NCBI GenBank assembly: GCA_944472155.2
Contig: OX235271.1
Span: 90,409,256 to 90,473,255, forward strand
Reading direction: 5' to 3'
Source of the DNA: Trichobilharzia szidati
Lineage: Eukaryota; Platyhelminthes; Trematoda; Strigeidida; Schistosomatidae
Length of the DNA stretch: 64,000 bases
Shown here in pieces: positions 23,811 through 35,514 of this stretch. Each line of letters begins with the position of its first letter. The first letter of the stretch is position 1. Made by a program: the position numbers and the translations under genes. The notes under the pieces are model-generated. The model was given only the letters and a program-made list of their open reading frames with translations. It searched no databases and was not told the DNA's origin.

Positions 23811-25407
23811 ATGGAACCAGAAAAAGCCATTGTTAAAAGTACTGGTATGCCAGAGGAAATGCAAGAACACGCAATTAAAACATGCCTGAAAGCAATGAAA
23901 ACGCATAGATATGATAAAGACATAGCTAGTGCATTGAAAAGAGAATTCAATAACAAATATGGACGTACATGGCACTGTGTTGTTGGCTGTAGTTATGGAA
24001 GGTAAGCTTATAAATGTCAAAAAATATTCTTTTGAAATGAATTCAGTATCACTATAGTTGGTATTACGTAGAATATTGAAGGATATTTTACTAATTTATT
24101 AGGATGGATTTTGTTTATTAGGTATATATCTTTCAGTCCACACATTTAGGCATAAACACGTTATCTTTATTGATCAGCGTAGAAGTTTGTAATGTCCTCT
24201 ATGAATGATGGAAGTTTAAGGTTTCAAACTAAAGTTTGATTGCACCGTCTTTACGGTGATATTCAGTGACGGACCAAATATTTATAGGCACAGCTGTATA
24301 ACTAATCTGATAGCATCTCAATTTAGTAAGAGCTAAATGTCAGCGAGAGAAGCAAATAAATGAAATACAATAAAAGGGTTGGAGTTTTCCAAATACATGT
24401 ACTAATATATCTCTCATTCCGTGAGTTCTGTGTGAGACATACAGCCCCAGAAGTACATCTATGTTGTACTCAGTTTTGTGTTACCACTTCTCATTGACAC
24501 CACAGCCTCCCGTAAGCTTTCACTTCTTCTATAAATGACCTTCATCAAGTCACCGCTGTACGCCTAACTCATTCCAATTTCACTTGAAGGTGAAGTGCGT
24601 GATGTCAAACGTATGTCCAGCCTACCTCTATTTAGTCCTGTATATTTGGTGGGTGATAGAAACTTGACTGGTTGGCCATCGGAGTTCCTTGGTTTCAATC
24701 AGTTATACCCTTCTAATTCTGAGTATTGTGCGAAGGCAGGTGGTGATTGAAATCTTCAGTCTGCTTGAAATGCTTTCACTGACGTGCCACGTCTCCAAAC
24801 CACATATAAATTTCTGAATTCGGACCAATGAACACTTGTTTTACTTTACTGATTCTGACTTGACATCTTCATCTACGAAGTTCTCATCAATAGATTGTGG
24901 TTTCCATTACGGATCGGTCAAGTATCACTGCAAAACATCTAGCTAGGGGACTTGGGTAAATATTAAGTGAAAATATATCACAGCTATATGGAGCAATTAC
25001 AAGGATTTTATTATTATAACATCGCTATGATTCAACAGTTATAGTGAAACAAATATATTTTCCAGTATTAATTTTGGTGTTTGATGGATATCAGTTTGAT
25101 TGCACCACCTATCAGGATCACGTGGAAGAATCAAGTTTCTTTTTCGGCAGGAGAAAAGTAGACGTAGTCATTTACATTAAATATTAGAATAAATAATTCA
25201 CATTGCAAACTTTGATTACACTAATTAGCCATAATACAGTAATTAATTAATAATGAATATATAAAATTTATTGCACTTCCTTTTCATAAGATGCATTCAT
25301 TTGTTACTTCAAATTTATTTAGCAATGTCAGCCATACTGAAGGTGGATTAATGTACTTTTTCCTGGGTCGAAGATCTATTCTCTTATTTAAAACGGAATC
25401 TGAGTAA
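23811..25407 (+). CDS. Divergent LC8-type dynein light chain (DLC-3), two exons
   Basis: Exon 1 (23811-24001) encodes MEPEKAIVKSTGMPEEMQEH, then DKDIASALKREFNNKYGRTW and HCVVGCSYG, ending at a GTAAGC donor. Exon 2 (25323-25407) follows a TTTATTTAG acceptor and encodes SNVSHTEGGLMYFFLGRRSI, then LLFKTESE and TAA. The product is 91 residues. It is clearly LC8-like but changed at conserved positions: Pro52 is Arg, Phe62 is Tyr, Tyr65 is Asn, Thr67 is Ser, Phe73 is Leu, and the usual C-terminal KSG is KTESE. His55 and His68 are kept. These groove changes suggest altered partner binding (inference). An ATT microsatellite ends about ten bases before the ATG. AATAAA signals lie near 25526-25535. The intron contains a reverse RTE fragment. 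The start was chosen because the upstream frame runs into the microsatellite and the length matches the paralogues. Confidence 0.9.
24390..24930 (-). mobile_element. RTE-type LINE fragment, reverse, in the DLC-3 intron
   Basis: Diverged relative of 21300-21830 on the same strand, aligning in order over 'TTGGTTTCAATC', 'GCAGGTGGTGATTGAAATC' and 'CTTGAAATGCTTTCACTGAC'. It fills over a third of the 1,321-base DLC-3 intron, antisense to the gene. No open frame remains. Confidence 0.55.
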
Positions 25408-25539
25408 TCGGCTATACAAGATAGTAAATTTGTAGCAAGAATATTTCAATTAGACAAATATTTATTTATGCTGTATAATATTTGAATATTATTTCGAGTT
25501 TATAGTGTTCATAAATTTATATATTAATAAATAAAATCT

Positions 25540-26055
25540 ACAAACCTATTCAAGTGACTTCTAGTATGAAAATCAAAAGCGGTTTTAAGTGAGGGACGAA
25601 AAGAGATAAGAATTATGGCGTAACTAATAGCTTGAATGAAGTTCTGTGCTTTTTAATGCCATTTCAGTGGAGAGCGCTATCAGTCCCTAAAAAATTAAAA
25701 ATCATCCAGAGCCCCAATTCACACTGAATGTTCTTGTCTATACCAAAAGATGACCGTTAGTATATCCTTCTAGATTTTTGGATGAACCAAAATTCAGCAA
25801 TTATTCGTTCCCTGGTCATTGGATTATAAGTGTGGAAGTATATACTGTTGGTCACTTCAACTGAAGTTACATAATCACAAGTCTACAAAATAAGACATGC
25901 AATCCACAGTTAAATAACGGGATGAAGATGAGAATAACGTTGAATTTTAGCTTAAGTTGAACCGAATTTCTCCACCAAAAGAAACTGAAAATAGGTTTTG
26001 TTCTCCGAAAGGCGGTTTTATTTTTATATGATATATAATGATTAGCTTGTCTCCA
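25540..26055. other. Region after DLC-3, nothing recognised
   Basis: No feature seen beyond the DLC-3 polyadenylation signals upstream. Confidence 0.4.
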
Positions 26056-26059
26056 TTAT

Positions 26060-26240
26060 TATCAGTGTTATTATTGTTCCCTTAGGTTCCGAGTGGAACA
26101 GGGCTCCAACAGTACATTTCTACTTTGTCCTGTTCTCAGTAATCTTATTTAGCTGACCCTACGATTGTCCATCAGCAACTTCAGATTTTCCACTTGACTA
26201 GGTTCATAATCTAAATAGTCTTCTCCTCACATCCCTGATA
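26060..26240 (-). mobile_element. RTE-type LINE, extreme 3' end, reverse
   Basis: Plus strand shows TTATTATTGTTCCCTTAGG and TTCCGAGTGGAACAGGGCT, the exact reverse of the RTE 3' terminus at 4300-4345 and 13520-13575, then a decayed upstream part. Confidence 0.75.
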
Positions 26241-26249
26241 TCCATAAGT

Positions 26250-27235
26250 TACACGAAGAAAAAAGTGATGATTCTCACAAAAGAGGAAATTAATTTCTAC
26301 ATGGATGATAATTTTGTTAGTTTAGAAAAGAAAAATGTTGATACATCTTTTCAGTAAGGAATTAAACAATCACAACTCTTTGTTTAACGTGAAAATATTC
26401 ATATGAAAAACTATATTGATGCTGAGATACTTTAACTGATAGCTACACGACTAAATCCAATCGTCCAGGTTTGAATAATAATTTTTAATAAGGCTTTTCC
26501 TGTTGCTACAATATTCATTAGTGATTTAAGATGTGCAGTGTAACACGCAAGGTAAGAACTTAAGGGTCATACTAATAAGCGGGGCATAAATTCAGTAATG
26601 AAAAGATTACGTCATTCTGAAAAACAAAAAGCAAAACATTAGAAACCTACAACTTTTTAAGGAATATATTAATGCTGTAATTTAGAAGTTCAGTTATAAC
26701 CACTAAATGGAACATTTATAAATGTTTACTGAATTTGTATTTACCTGAAGGATAACAAATTTTTTACGTTTAGCCATTTTTTAATGTCAGGAATAATTGA
26801 AATGAAATTTACTGTGGAAATTAGTATTTATCATAGACGCATGAATGAATACCTCTATGGAAATCATACCAACTGAACTGTGTTGGTATTTCACAGGCAT
26901 AAATATACATTCTTTGAATACGCAGTTTTTTTACCTGAAAATACTTTCAAGCTGGTGGACTTAACTAATATCAAGATATTTGCCAAATAGTGCATTTGAA
27001 AACGTAAAAATGCTCACGGTGGAAGCACGTTGTAACAGTTTTTGGAGACAGCAGCCTCCTGAGACGTATTTTTATTTCTTTGGTGCCTAGTTAATTATAA
27101 TGAAGACCGATAGTTTTGAAAGTCAGATCAAGGTGATATGATTGTGAGCGTTTAACTCCTTAATATTTAAATCACATGAAAAGATGAGACTGGAGTAAAA
27201 GGTTTCATCTTCATCAGTTTCACTAGAGCTACGAA
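26250..27235. other. Intergenic, nothing recognised
   Basis: No gene or repeat match that holds up. Confidence 0.4.
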
Positions 27236-27244
27236 GGAAGTAAA

Positions 27245-27412
27245 TGAGAATAAACTTTTTGATGCGGTTGTATTCTCTGAACTTTCAGTAAAATTTGGGT
27301 AAAGATGTTGTTTAGAAAGACAATGAAAGCTTCACAACTAAATTCTTCCAGCTCAGAGAATACAATCACATGAAAAACCAATCATCTGAGCTGGAAATTT
27401 TCTCTACTATTT
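27245..27412. repeat. Fold-back repeat family, compact copy with inverted ends
   Basis: Contains AAAGATGTTGTTTAGAAAGA, GAAAGCTTCACAACTAAATT and CAGCTCAGAGAATACAATCA, and opens with GATGCGGTTGTATTCTCTGA, the inverted copy of its own end. Confidence 0.55.
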
Positions 27413-27629
27413 CAAAATTAAAGTTTTTTAAAAGAAAATATTCCCAGGTAAAATGATATGTCACTATCGAAATAAAGTATCTAAAGGTTTGGTAGAATGA
27501 AGTGACTACTAAAAGTTACTTTCTTATACTTTTGCTTAAATTTACCTAAGTTGGGCAAATCATTCTTCTTCATTCCGAGATAAGTGACAGTATCTGCATA
27601 ACGTCTTTGGCAGTAAACTACATGCTCCC

Positions 27630-28012
27630 TGGCGACTAGCTCTATTCAGGTAGGTAGTTACCTGGATTCTAGTGTGAATTCGTGACCACTAGGGTACAGT
27701 ATGTCAGGTGTGAGCACAAATACTCGCCGAAGATATTGGCTAGCGGCGGTGCTATGTTGTGAATTGGCAGAAGTTAGAATTTATGGGCTAGCCATTGGAT
27801 CGGATGCCAGTGGCTTAATGGTCTACGAGCTCGCCTTGTAAGCAGACGGTCCTGAATTTGAACCCCAGTGGTTGGGTATTGAAACGAGTCTCAAACTAGG
27901 ATGATACGGCTGTCCATTGCTCCCAGGTTTTCCAGTGGTTCTCAAACTGATGTCAGCTCATGACGACATCTTGTAACCAATCAATCGAATACCTAAAAAC
28001 CAACACTCGATT
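27630..28012 (+). mobile_element. Hammerhead SINE (Sm-alpha-like), nearly full
   Basis: Whole unit: CTATTCAGGTAGGTAGTTAC start, GAATTGGCAGAAGTTAGAAT, A box TGGCTTAATGG, a B box decayed to GAATTTGAACCCC, a ribozyme region reduced to GAAACGAGTCTCAAACTAGG, and the 3' block GGTTCTCAAACTGATGTCAG. The CTGATGA core is lost. Confidence 0.82.
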
Positions 28013-28029
28013 ATTGTTGTACATTTCAA

Positions 28030-28505
28030 GTTATTAGTAAGAAGAAAGATCAAACAGTGAAGAAAATTTTCATTTCTAAGAACCACGCATCCACCTTTCG
28101 AATGACATCCTTCAGCAGACCATTAATCCAGTTAGGAGTTAATTATCACATACTGCTTCTGACCACCTCAATGTGTATTTATCAGTTTGCTTGTTCTTGT
28201 AAAGTAAAGTATATCAGCCCTACACAAAAATTCCGCAAACTTATTGTGGAACACTGACCAATCAGGTTGGTCAGAAGAGAAAAGAAGACTACATGTAGTT
28301 ATATCCTCGATCACCTTGTAAACTCTGGACACCAGACTGCTTCACAGTGCCACAAAAAATTCCCCAGTATCTCACGAATGGACATGGAATACGCTATATA
28401 TATATATACGTTGCTGAATCCCTGTCTATTCAGGACTTGAAATCAGACTTCTGCAGTTCAAAAGCACTACATACATTCCTTCACTTTACTACGTTTAGAG
28501 TGACA
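28030..28505 (+). pseudogene. Penelope-like element GIY-YIG endonuclease C-terminus
   Basis: Encodes MCIYQFACSCKVKYISPTQK, where YISPTQ stands for the usual YIGRTQ, so the catalytic motif is damaged. Then come RREKKTTCSY, LDHLVNSGHQTAS and a C-terminal AESLSIQDLKSDFCSS after frameshifts. The order (CxYxFxCxC, YIG, DHL..SGH, LSIxxxKPxxC) is that of the Penelope-like endonuclease seen at 51740. It starts a few bases after the hammerhead SINE of 27630. Confidence 0.75.
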
Positions 28506-29180
28506 TTGTAATTGTGTAATTTTATTATTATTTTACATTCTGTTACTAGTAACGTTACGTTTTCACTTTAACACTAAAGTCTTTCTGCTAGATTTTGTCC
28601 ACTTTGTACATTTACAATGACTACTTACTACGTGATTTCAGCTTCTGATCCTTTTTTCAAATCTTTAATAATTCATCCATATTATGTCGTGCATTTTCCA
28701 AAACAAATTTTTCACTATTAAATTGGTCTTATGAATTCTTTGTTAAATATAAATACGATTGTATAGTATTTGAAAATAAATTGTCTAAAAGAAAATTTTC
28801 TTCCCTGTTTACACTTTCTTTTACCTATGACTCAATAATGAGAATATACGGTTCGTTATTAGTAAAATATAAAATAAATATACCTGAAGTGTTATAAAAT
28901 CATACATAGCTGATACATGTGATGCAAAAGATGAGAACTTCACAAGATGGCTTTCTCTAAAGTTTTACCACCTGCAGTTCATACAGGTAGAAAACTAATA
29001 GTAAGATGCTTCCAGATTAAATGCTTTTTATTGCAAAATTATAGACTACACTGACGATAAATTTGAATACATCAGTCAGAAGGTTGGAAATAATGCATAA
29101 ATGAAACTATACAAAATATGTGTCCCATAGAACACAGTTCGATATTGGTTAATGTAAAGTTAATCATCTTGAAATAATGG

Positions 29181-29475
29181 AGAAGATGTGTAGCTCAGGT
29201 GGATGATATTAAGCTAGTTGTGTTCTCTGAGCTGCTTGATTTAACTGCTAAGCTTTCGTCGTCCTTCTAGACAGCATTTTCAACGCTGGTTTTGTTATCC
29301 AATGGATCAGTCATGACAGTGGTTGCCTGGAGATACAATTGCATTCATGGAGAATTTAAATGAGTCCAGTTTTTACTAAAAACCTGCGCTGAAGATGTTG
29401 TTTAGAAGGACGATGAGAGCCTCACAATTAAATTAACCAGCTCAGAGAACACAACTAATTCAAAGTTAATCATCC
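29181..29475. repeat. Fold-back element with about 90-base inverted arms
   Basis: Arms 29201-29289 and 29385-29475 are inverted copies: one carries TAGTTGTGTTCTCTGAGCTG ... CGTCCTTCTAGACAGC, the other its reverse. The central spacer includes CATGGAGAATTTAAATGAG. No transposase or open frame inside. Related pieces lie at 5267, 5643, 15050, 22079 and 27245. Confidence 0.7.
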
Positions 29476-29479
29476 TCCT

Positions 29480-32400
29480 AACTTATACTCTGATGAGATG
29501 CATTAGTTAGCGAATATGAGTGGTTGCAGCCACAGACACTTTATACGTTTGCCGTAGAAAAAATTTACAAGATTAATTGCTTATATGTCACTGATAAAAA
29601 CAGTAGTACTGTTCTAACGATATTTTCTGTTGTCTGTTACTGGCAGTTGGTTCCTTCTTCTACCAAAATAACGGCTGTGTGGCAGTAATAAAAAAGAGTG
29701 CAGTAAAGGGAGGACAATTACTGTATCTTTGATGTTACAGATGTGGTTAATCATGAAAACAGTATACTTAGGTCCTTTCATCTGTTTATATTTCATATAA
29801 ATACAGTGGTAGAAATGGTACTGAATTATTCTTTCCTACGTATTTTGAAACTAAACACCAACTACTTCACTTCACTTGATTTTTTACATTTCTTGATAAT
29901 TTCAAAACAATCGAACGACTATCCAAGTTTAGGCGAAGCAAACTAGAATTATAATTGACTGTACAAAGTTTCTAGGTAAACACCTACCGCAAATACATTT
30001 ATAATAATAGAAGGTACAGCTAATCACTTAGTATGAAAAAATGCTATAACGGTGAAAAGAAATTGAAATATTTAGTAATTTTGTTTTAAGGGTATAGATA
30101 GTAGGAAGATGTCTGATAAAGTGAGAGAGAAATATCATCTTAGTAGTCTTAGAATCTTCAAGTCAGTAAGTTTTAAACTAAACCATCATTCATCAGTAAG
30201 ATATACATTCCGCGATGGAAAGTGCTTATTCTGTGAATTTCAAGCTCATATTGTGTTGTTCAGACTCCATGCATTAGTTTTATGGAGACATCTTCAAGAC
30301 CTGAAAGTCTTACGCTGTGACTCCTACAGGACATTCATTTTTAACTCTAAGAAGATAAAAACACTTGAAAAGTACAAGTTTTTGGAAGCGGAACATATAC
30401 CCCCTGCTTGTTTGGTAGCATGACTATGATGACCGTTCCATTTCCTTCCAGAACTGGGATCTGACTGTGGTAAAATCAAAATACGTACATTCCCATCAAT
30501 TAGTTGTTGTTACCCACTATCTCTGAATTCGATCACCATTCAAAAGAAATTATACTATCTTCGTCATACTACTAGTGATTTAATCAGTAGGTGATATTAT
30601 TTTAAAAAAGAATATTTATTTTAATTTTAGTGGTCAGACGATTGATTATGCATAAATCTACACATTTATTCGAATGAATAATTTATGCGTGGTGTGTGAA
30701 TCATTCTACTTTCATGGAACCGACGCTGAACAACAAATAACTCACTAGCCTACACAGTTTGGAGTCTCAAAACACGAAAAGTAATCTGATTTTATTTTTA
30801 TTTTTGCTGTAGAAACCACAATATCTGAAATTCAGATCGGACTTGCAGCTCTCAAATGTGTGTTGCTAGCAGGCAGATAATCCAAAAGATTCATCCTAAA
30901 GACGATGGAGGTCAAGTCAGATAAATTGTATGCACTTATGCATTACTAAAGTGGTCACTCGACACAGATCTAAAATCAAATTTGCAATTTTAAAATTAAT
31001 TCGTCATTTGCAATGTACAGAGTTTGAAGGGGTAACATCTCACCACAGGTTCCTTTTGAAAGAAAATTGATCAGATCGCAGCATGCGGCCTGTTTGAAAC
31101 CAAGAAAGTAAACATATTCGCATAGGAAATTTATCTACTGGTTAACTCAGATGAGTGGTAATATACCACTCATATCAATTAATACTGCTTCCAAACCACA
31201 GCAAGGTGATGTGAACACCCCACTGCCATTTCACTCCTTTTAGAGCCGGGTTCATCACTGATATCGCCGGCTTGATTCAGCTTAGTTCAAATCACCTGAA
31301 AGAGACTCATCGGAAAAGATGATTTCCTTCTATGAGAGAAACTTTACTTTCTCCATACACTCCATTGTTCGATTAAACATCAACAACAACTTTCTGCTGG
31401 TAGCTTTCATATTCTGTAATTACCACTTTACTGTGCCACATGATGTGTTGGTCATTTACAGAGGAAGAATCGCACATAAACCATCCCAGGTTTATGTGAG
31501 AGTAAGATTACCTTGTAGTCCAACCTGAGGATATCTAATCGGTTTAAGCTGCCTGACAGACCTATACAACAGATTTATCATTACCTGAATGATGAGTGGA
31601 AATTTCTTGGAAAAGAGTACAAACTAAACCTATTTAAACTGCAGAATTTATGAAAATTGGTATTCTCAAACTCAAAATTCCCATACACACAAAATCTGTT
31701 CATTCGTGAGGAGCGCATTAAGGGTAGCCATTAAACCTTCTACACCTTATCTTTGAAAATTCCTGCACTAACTCTGTTACTATTATATTATAAGTTCCCA
31801 TTTTTTTAAAGCTTATCTCTATCTTACAGATGTTATGTTTCTAAATTTTTATTGTCGACGCACAAGTATCTTTCTTGAGTTTATTGCATAAAACAACCCA
31901 GTCCCTCTTAGCTTTGATATATTTTCATGTGATTATTTCTGAGCATTAATCAAACGTATGTGTGTTCTGCCGTTAAGTAAACATATATATTAATGATGTT
32001 ACAGCCTGAAAGTCATATCTTACTGACCTTCTACTGTTTTGTTGAACTCTCATCATAGCATAGGTTTACCTAAACACAAACTTCTCTTCTTATAGCGTGG
32101 TCATATTAATTTTGACTAACTGATCAAGAGACGGTAAATGACTTATAGGTTTTTGTGTTGGGGAATGCATTAAAGACACATTTTAACCTGATAAGGGTGA
32201 AAAAGGCAATTGAAGAAATGATTTCGTAAAAGTAAGTTGTGCATTAACTTTTTACAGTGACTTTAATTGTACCCATCTTCAGGGTGAGATTAGTTTGCAA
32301 TTCGTAGGGAAATTTTATCTTTACAGAGAAGGATGATGATTAATCTCAGCCTCCAGATATGTATTCAACATTTTTCCGTTCACTAGAGTGTTACGTTGAG

Positions 32401-33175
32401 TGGCATTCGAGTCATGTATTAAGAAATGTGTGAAAAATACAAACCGACCATAAGGTAGTTTTTATATACTCTGCTTGATGATAAAGCCTGTAGTGTGTTG
32501 AAGACATCTGTGGCAGTCAACTTGCTCTGTGACTGCCATAAAGCGTACACCTTTAGGTTTTCGATGATGAAATTAATCAACACTGGTGAAGTGGTCTTCT
32601 AGTCAATCAGATGATTGTATCCAAAGTGTTGAAATCATAATAATGCATCAAAATTTAATAGTGTTTAGTTTGATTACCTCAAACTCTGTCAGATTATTCC
32701 TCCATTAAAAGGGGTGATATTAATTTATTAGATTCCGAGTTTGTATTTTAAAAATTGTCACAGTTATAGTAAATGCCTCCCAGTCAATTCCTAAATGTCA
32801 GTTTAATCTTCATTCCGTACTTTCGAGTCCCAGTTTCTCAGCAGTATTACCTTAACTATTCACTGTAGTTGACAATTTAGGATTATTAATTGCACCGCTG
32901 TAAGGTGTATATTCTTCTTATAACGAATACCTAGTGACAAAGTGAAGCAATTCGAATTTAAATCATGCTTGGTAGTATGAACGTAAGTTGTTAAAAACTC
33001 TGCATATTCCTCAGGAAAGAAATGTTCATGGCGCTATCGCCGACTATAGTTATGGTGGGAGTAGATTTGATTGTTGTGTTTACAGTCCTTTCTAAAAAAT
33101 TTGTTATGTTCTTTCTGTTATGACCCAGAGTGAAAGTATTCAACAGAATATTTTATTTTGTATGCGCAACTCTTA
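29480..33175. other. Intergenic, no assignable gene
   Basis: 3.7 kb with no firm feature. An open stretch of 104 codons at 30109-30423 (starting MSDKVREKYHLSSLRIFKSV) shows no known motif; I cannot support it as a gene. Confidence 0.4.
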
Positions 33176-33179
33176 CATA

Positions 33180-33362
33180 TTAGATGGTTGGAGGTAATCG
33201 GCAGGAAGCCTTGGACTTCGGTTTCAGGCTAGTTGCCACTCACCCGTCAGCAAGGCGTATCTGCAACCTTGAAGGAACTCAAATCCCTTCTGAGATTCGA
33301 ACCCGCATCACACGGTAAGTGCTGCAGTTAGAGATGTTACCACTGAGCTATTTGGGCTCGCG
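33180..33362 (-). mobile_element. tRNA-headed SINE, fourth type, reverse
   Basis: On the minus strand: CGAGCCCAAATAGCTCAGTG then GTAACATCTC (A box like TAGCTCAGTGG), then GGGTTCGAATCTCAGAAGGG (B box), followed by GAGTGGCAACTAGCCTGAAA and a tail. It is neither of the other three heads. It could be a tRNA-derived retroposon or a tRNA pseudogene; only one copy is clear here. Confidence 0.6.
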
Positions 33363-33374
33363 GTTGACCTCCTG

Positions 33375-35310
33375 ACTGAGAGAACTCAGTCTGCATCAAA
33401 GAAAGAACTAGACACATCACACTTGTTACTAGTGTTCCATCTACGAAATTTTTACATATTTCAGCATTGTATTCTGTATGGAATAGCAGAATAAAGCACC
33501 AGAATAAGATAAATCTTTCATAATTTCCAAAACTTCCTTTAGTGTAGTAGATGCTCTGATGCAAATTAGAACAAGCTAGTTTTTCGAAGGGTGAATGAAA
33601 TTAAGTCAATTAAGATGTTGCTTATTCTTGACACAACGAGAAGATTCTAATATTTTTGTAGATTAAATCTAGTAAGTTGAAATAATATAAATAATTCAGT
33701 CTATACATTTTGGTGAAATGTTAGCCATTTCAGCTTAGATATTTGTAGCAAGGTGACCTGATATTCAGCTCAGAAGTGAGTCTAAATACTTTAAGTATAT
33801 ATCCTCAGATATCACTGAATGAATTTTTTCCAATGTACATTAATCGAATTTTAGCCAACAGCTTGACTGACTCATCTTCATTGAATGGATTAGTTAAGGA
33901 AATCACTCGAATAATATAAAAAAGAATGACTTCAGAACCTCAGTTGTCAGTGATCACATATATCCTCTCAAAGATTGAGTGTAATCAAAAAACAGAAATT
34001 TGAATATGTGAATTTTCAAGTCAAATTTAATAATTAACTATGCAGTAAACGTGCCATTCATCTTCCTGACTTATTTAACAAGGCACATAAATGAATTCAA
34101 TTCACCATTAAATGTGAGGTAAACGAAAGATTCCATTTTGCGGATCTCTGACTTTTGAAAACTACAGATGAAAATATACAAAGACATATCCACCGTAAAA
34201 TATCTTCGAATGCTCGGTATCCAGATTTTAACAGCCTCTGTTCTCTGAGTTTTTAAGAAAAATCTGGTTTGAAAATTATTTGACTGCAATGAAAAGCTTT
34301 GTTCAAAGGAATGACTTGTGGAAGGACATCTCCATTGTTGTAAAGTAAATATGAGACAATAGCTACCCAAAAACAGGTATTGATAAACATAAAAGAACAC
34401 CAAGTATCAAAGCGAGATCAGATACAAAGAAGTAGGATTAAACCTCCTTCAAAACTTCGATTGAAAGGTGTCTAGAAGAACCAGATACAGAATAAACATA
34501 AGCGTAAAGATGATATATCCAGCTACCGATCCGATCACACTGTAAAAACAAGTTAGTGATTGGAACAATTCATAGTTTACAAGCCCCGTTTTCATTTTAC
34601 CTGAAAATACACCTACCTTGTACCAAAGCATTAATGTCAGGTGAATAAAGGGAGATTTGTGACTGCACTCTCGTACATATTCTAAGAAACGTGCGACTGT
34701 AAGCTGTGAGCGTCTTCAGCAGTGCAATTGCTAGCCATTTGATAAATAGATGTCATGAATTTATTGTACTAAAGTCATTTCAGATAATTTAAGTTCAAGT
34801 TAATTCTAGTTAACTACATTCTGCTGAGTTATTAAACAGTCAAAACTGTTACCAATCTCTCCTAACCCATATGAATATATTCTGTGTTAATTGAGTTTTG
34901 TTTCTGGTGGTTATTTTAATGACACTTTGTTTAGACAATGAAATTTCATACTCCCAGTTTTGTCTTTATGTAGGAAATTGACCTAACTATTTTCTGCCCA
35001 CTGCCCAACTAGATTATTTAACCCTTATCTAATATGCGCTATCGGTTTTACACTGCTATTGTTTTGCGACATTCGTTCCCAATTCCAAAATGTTCTTCTA
35101 ATCGTCTCAATTTATACTAACCAGCTCCACAACAAATTTTATTGCTTTTCGTTGTATGGTGTAATTACCTAATAATAATGACCACCTTCATGCGCAGAAA
35201 ATAGAGTGCGAATATAGTTTGCATGTTGGTACTAAAACTGTTTAAGATTGTATACAATTGGCAACAAGCAACAAAATGAAATGACACTATGTTATCCTGC
35301 TTAGTTTGTT
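33375..35310. other. Intergenic, with one weak exon candidate
   Basis: Mostly nothing recognised. See 34449-34539 for a hydrophobic terminal exon candidate on the minus strand. Confidence 0.4.
34449..34539 (-). CDS. Candidate 3' terminal exon with a membrane segment (unknown gene)
   Basis: The minus strand has TTGTTTTTACAG, a good acceptor, followed by an open frame VIGSVAGYIIFTLMFILYLV then LLDTFQSKF and TGA. About twenty consecutive residues are hydrophobic, like a single membrane span near a C-terminus. No upstream exon could be joined: the open stretch just before runs into a stop in the needed frame. It could be chance in AT-rich DNA. I do not know the gene. Confidence 0.22.
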
Positions 35311-35318
35311 TATTCTTC

Positions 35319-35505
35319 ATGGGCCGATAGGCCAGGTCCCAGTAGCTTGATGGTCCTCGAGCTTGCTTTGTTAACGGAAGGTCCTGGGTTCGAACGCCAG
35401 TGGTTGAGAACTTCGAAGAGTCCCAAACTAGGAGGAAACAGCTGTAATCCTAGGCCTTCTGGTGGTCCTTTAACCGATGTCACCTCATGATGAAATCCTG
35501 TATTC
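35319..35505 (+). mobile_element. Hammerhead SINE (Sm-alpha-like), 3' two thirds
   Basis: A-box region AGTAGCTTGATGGTCC, B box GGTTCGAACGC, a core region TTCGAAGAGTCCCAAACTAG followed by GAGGAAACAGCTGTAA, and the 3' block ending ATGATGAAATCCTGTA. The ribozyme core lacks CTGATGA. Confidence 0.78.
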
Positions 35506-35514
35506 CTGTTTTGT

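Noticed and set aside
25105..25185. Frame YQDHVEESSFFF considered as a DLC exon 2
   Set aside because: No acceptor in phase; only scattered residue matches.
26896..26990. Frame RHKYTFFEYAVFL after a CACAG, considered as the second exon of DLC-3
   Set aside because: A much better exon with VSH, MYFFLG and ILLFK in the right phase lies at 25323-25407.
29743..29830. VNHEN resembling the LC8 VTHE strand
   Set aside because: Acceptor phase is wrong, and no LC8 core follows.
30109..30423. 104-codon open stretch as a gene
   Set aside because: No motif, no splice or conservation evidence visible; kept only as a note in the intergenic entry.
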